A DNA stretch of 64,000 bases from Owenia fusiformis (Eukaryota; Annelida; Polychaeta; Sabellida; Oweniidae). The DNA lies in contig CAIIXF020000011.1 in NCBI GenBank assembly GCA_903813345.2, positions 1,698,571-1,762,570 on the forward strand, given 5' to 3'. The notes beneath the pieces are model-generated. The model was given only the letters and a program-made list of their open reading frames with translations. It did not search any database and was not told the origin of the DNA. Both the position numbers and the translations under genes were made by a program. Numbering within the stretch: position 1 is the first letter of the stretch; each line of letters begins with the position of its first letter. Shown here piece by piece: positions 62,701 through 64,000 of the stretch.

Positions 62701-63652
62701 GCACTAGACTACTGTTATCATCAAATTAATATGTTGTTATACTGTTGTAGGAGCACTGGACTACTGTTATCATCAAAGCAATTTGTTGTTATACTGTTGT
62801 TGGACTACTAGACTACTGTTATCATCAAATCAATTTGTTGTTATACTGCTGTAGGAGTACCAGACTACTGTTATCATCGTATCAATTTGTTTTTATACTG
62901 TTCTAGGAGCACAAAACTAATGTTATCATCAAATCAATTTGTTGTTATACTGTTGTAGTAGCACTATCTTATTGTTTTCATTCAATAAAGTTGTTGCTTA
63001 TACTGTTGTAGGGGCACCAGACTACTGCTATTATCAACATAATGGTGAAGTTAATGTAGGTTCTGTGGACACATTTCGAGCTCAGTGTAGGAATGGATGG
63101 TTGGTTTTTGCTAATCGGTACAATGGATCGGTAGACTTCAACAAAAATTGGACAGATTACAAAAATGGATTTGGTTCCATTGACGGGGAATACTTCCTTG
63201 GTTTTGACAAAATACTCTCTATCTTAATACAAGGAAGTCACAAACTCCGTGTTGAGCTTACAACCTGGCCAGACAAAGGAAATGTTATGAAGTATGCTGA
63301 ATATGGTAGCTTCAACCTAACAGGAGAGAACGATTATTACAGACTGAGTGTATCGGATCATTCTGGAACTGTCGCTGATATGATGGGACCTAGTAATGGC
63401 AAACAATTTACTACTGATGATGAAGATCGTGATGAGATGGTTGGAAATAATTGCGCATCAATAAAGAGGGGCCCTTGGTGGTATATATCATGCGCACCTG
63501 CTAATCTTTTTGGACCATATATGAACACATCGTCTTGTTTTTACTCGGGTAAATGCATCTATTTTCATAACTGGCCTGATGTGATAGGTGATCCGGATAA
63601 TACCTGGTACTCTTTCAAGGAAATGAGAATGATGCTTCAACCATCAGTTTAA
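59779..63652 (+). CDS. Gene C: secreted PAN-like / fibrinogen-related (FReD) protein
   Basis: Two exons, 59779-60121 and 63012-63652, join in phase 1 to give 327 residues. A signal peptide (about 1-24, MKMLLKTCFLFFSCFVYFIE) is followed by a PAN-like head with Cys 64, 68, 75 and 92. The FReD (116-327) keeps WLVFANRYNGSVDF, the DDEDRDEM calcium-site-like loop and NCASIKRGPWWYISC. FReDs act as lectins or adhesive ligands in other animals; the target here is unknown. The donor at 60122 (GTTGGT) is weak and an unseen small exon cannot be excluded. The ATG at 59779 begins a good signal peptide. Confidence 0.82.
60122..61925 (+). other. Gene C intron, first part
   Basis: AT-rich, with TTTATTTATT runs near 60675-60735. 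No exon or element recognised. Confidence 0.4.
61926..63000 (+). repeat. 52-bp tandem array made of splice-acceptor/exon-start copies, ~20 units
   Basis: Unit reads ACTGTTATCATCAAATCAAT, TTGTTGTTATACTGTTGTAG, then GAGTACCAG. The TACTGTTGTAG-G(A/G)G(T/C)ACCAGACTACTG core equals the real acceptor and start of the FReD exon at 63001-63028. Confidence 0.92.
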
Positions 63653-64000
63653 ATTCTTAAATATATTATTACATATGTTAAGAGATAAGCAGTTGGAATA
63701 CATGGAATTATGTTAAGAAATCAGCAGTCTGAATGCATAAGTATTCAAATGTGCTACTAGTATTGTTTTTTGTTTTGTTTCATTTATTTACAATTACAAT
63801 TGTAACATTGCTGTCTTAGCGCCAGGGGTAAAAAATGCATTAAACTCATGAATCCCAGGCTCTAAAATCGGTTGAAACCAAAGAATTTCGCATTTTTGCC
63901 AGCTTTTGACATTTTACTATACAACAGATGATGCTCATTTTAGTAAAATTAAAACTTTCTCGTCACTCTGGGTTTCAAGGTCATATCTGAGGTGACGAGA
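63653..64000. other. Downstream of gene C
   Basis: No gene. An inverted CTCGTCAC/GTGACGAG pair bounds the last 43 bases. Confidence 0.35.

Noticed and set aside
61926-63000. Evenly spaced repeats that might suggest a CRISPR array
   Set aside because: Units abut with no spacers, the context is eukaryotic, and the repeat is the acceptor/exon junction.
62939-63011. N-terminal extension of the FReD frame (LLYCCSSTILL...)
   Set aside because: It is intron repeat sequence; it lacks an ATG, and the acceptor at 63010-63011 gives a phase match to exon 1.

Overview
The window is metazoan nuclear DNA, AT-rich, with split genes (GT-AG introns), long introns full of small palindromic transposons, a LINE, a tRNA-derived SINE, a young LTR retrotransposon and several satellites. 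The extracellular modules (PAN/apple-like, TSP1, NHL propeller, fibrinogen C-terminal domain) and the Mag-like Ty3/Gypsy element suggest a marine invertebrate, perhaps an echinoderm, hemichordate or mollusc. The species cannot be fixed from the sequence alone.

Four host genes can be supported. (1) Minus strand, 17775 down to 242: a 16-exon gene for a 406-residue secreted subtilisin-like protease of the proteinase K type. Its exons are only 26-163 nt, so it is almost invisible as open frames, but every junction is phase-consistent and the full Asp/His/Ser triad is present. Its introns hold at least seven transposon insertions. (2) and (3) Plus strand, 37083-41045 and 47725-52729: tandem duplicates encoding secreted proteins with a signal peptide, a PAN-like head, five or three TSP1 repeats, and an NHL-type propeller. 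(4) Plus strand, 59779-63652: a signal peptide and PAN-like head joined to a fibrinogen-related domain. Genes 2-4 look like one cluster of secreted recognition-type proteins that share a PAN-like first exon and swap the C-terminal binding module through phase-1 introns. All three have a TATA-like box 28 bp upstream of an initiator-like motif.

Layout: 1-17.8 kb protease gene with MITEs and a LINE; 18.1-21.4 kb a foldback composite of 340-bp repeats; 22-25 kb palindromic elements; 25.1-30.6 kb a young LTR element inside a MITE; 31-36.7 kb a tandem duplication of flanking DNA, one copy of which carries a 2.3-kb inserted element; 37-45 kb duplicon A; 45.8-46.7 kb an ACGT-rich satellite; 47-59.6 kb duplicon B, with a 3.9-kb mariner-type element at 55.5-59.5 kb; 59.7-63.7 kb the fibrinogen gene, whose intron ends in an array of about 20 copies of its own splice acceptor and exon start.

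Exon calls are manual reading without transcript support. Similarity statements come from recognised motifs, not from database searches.
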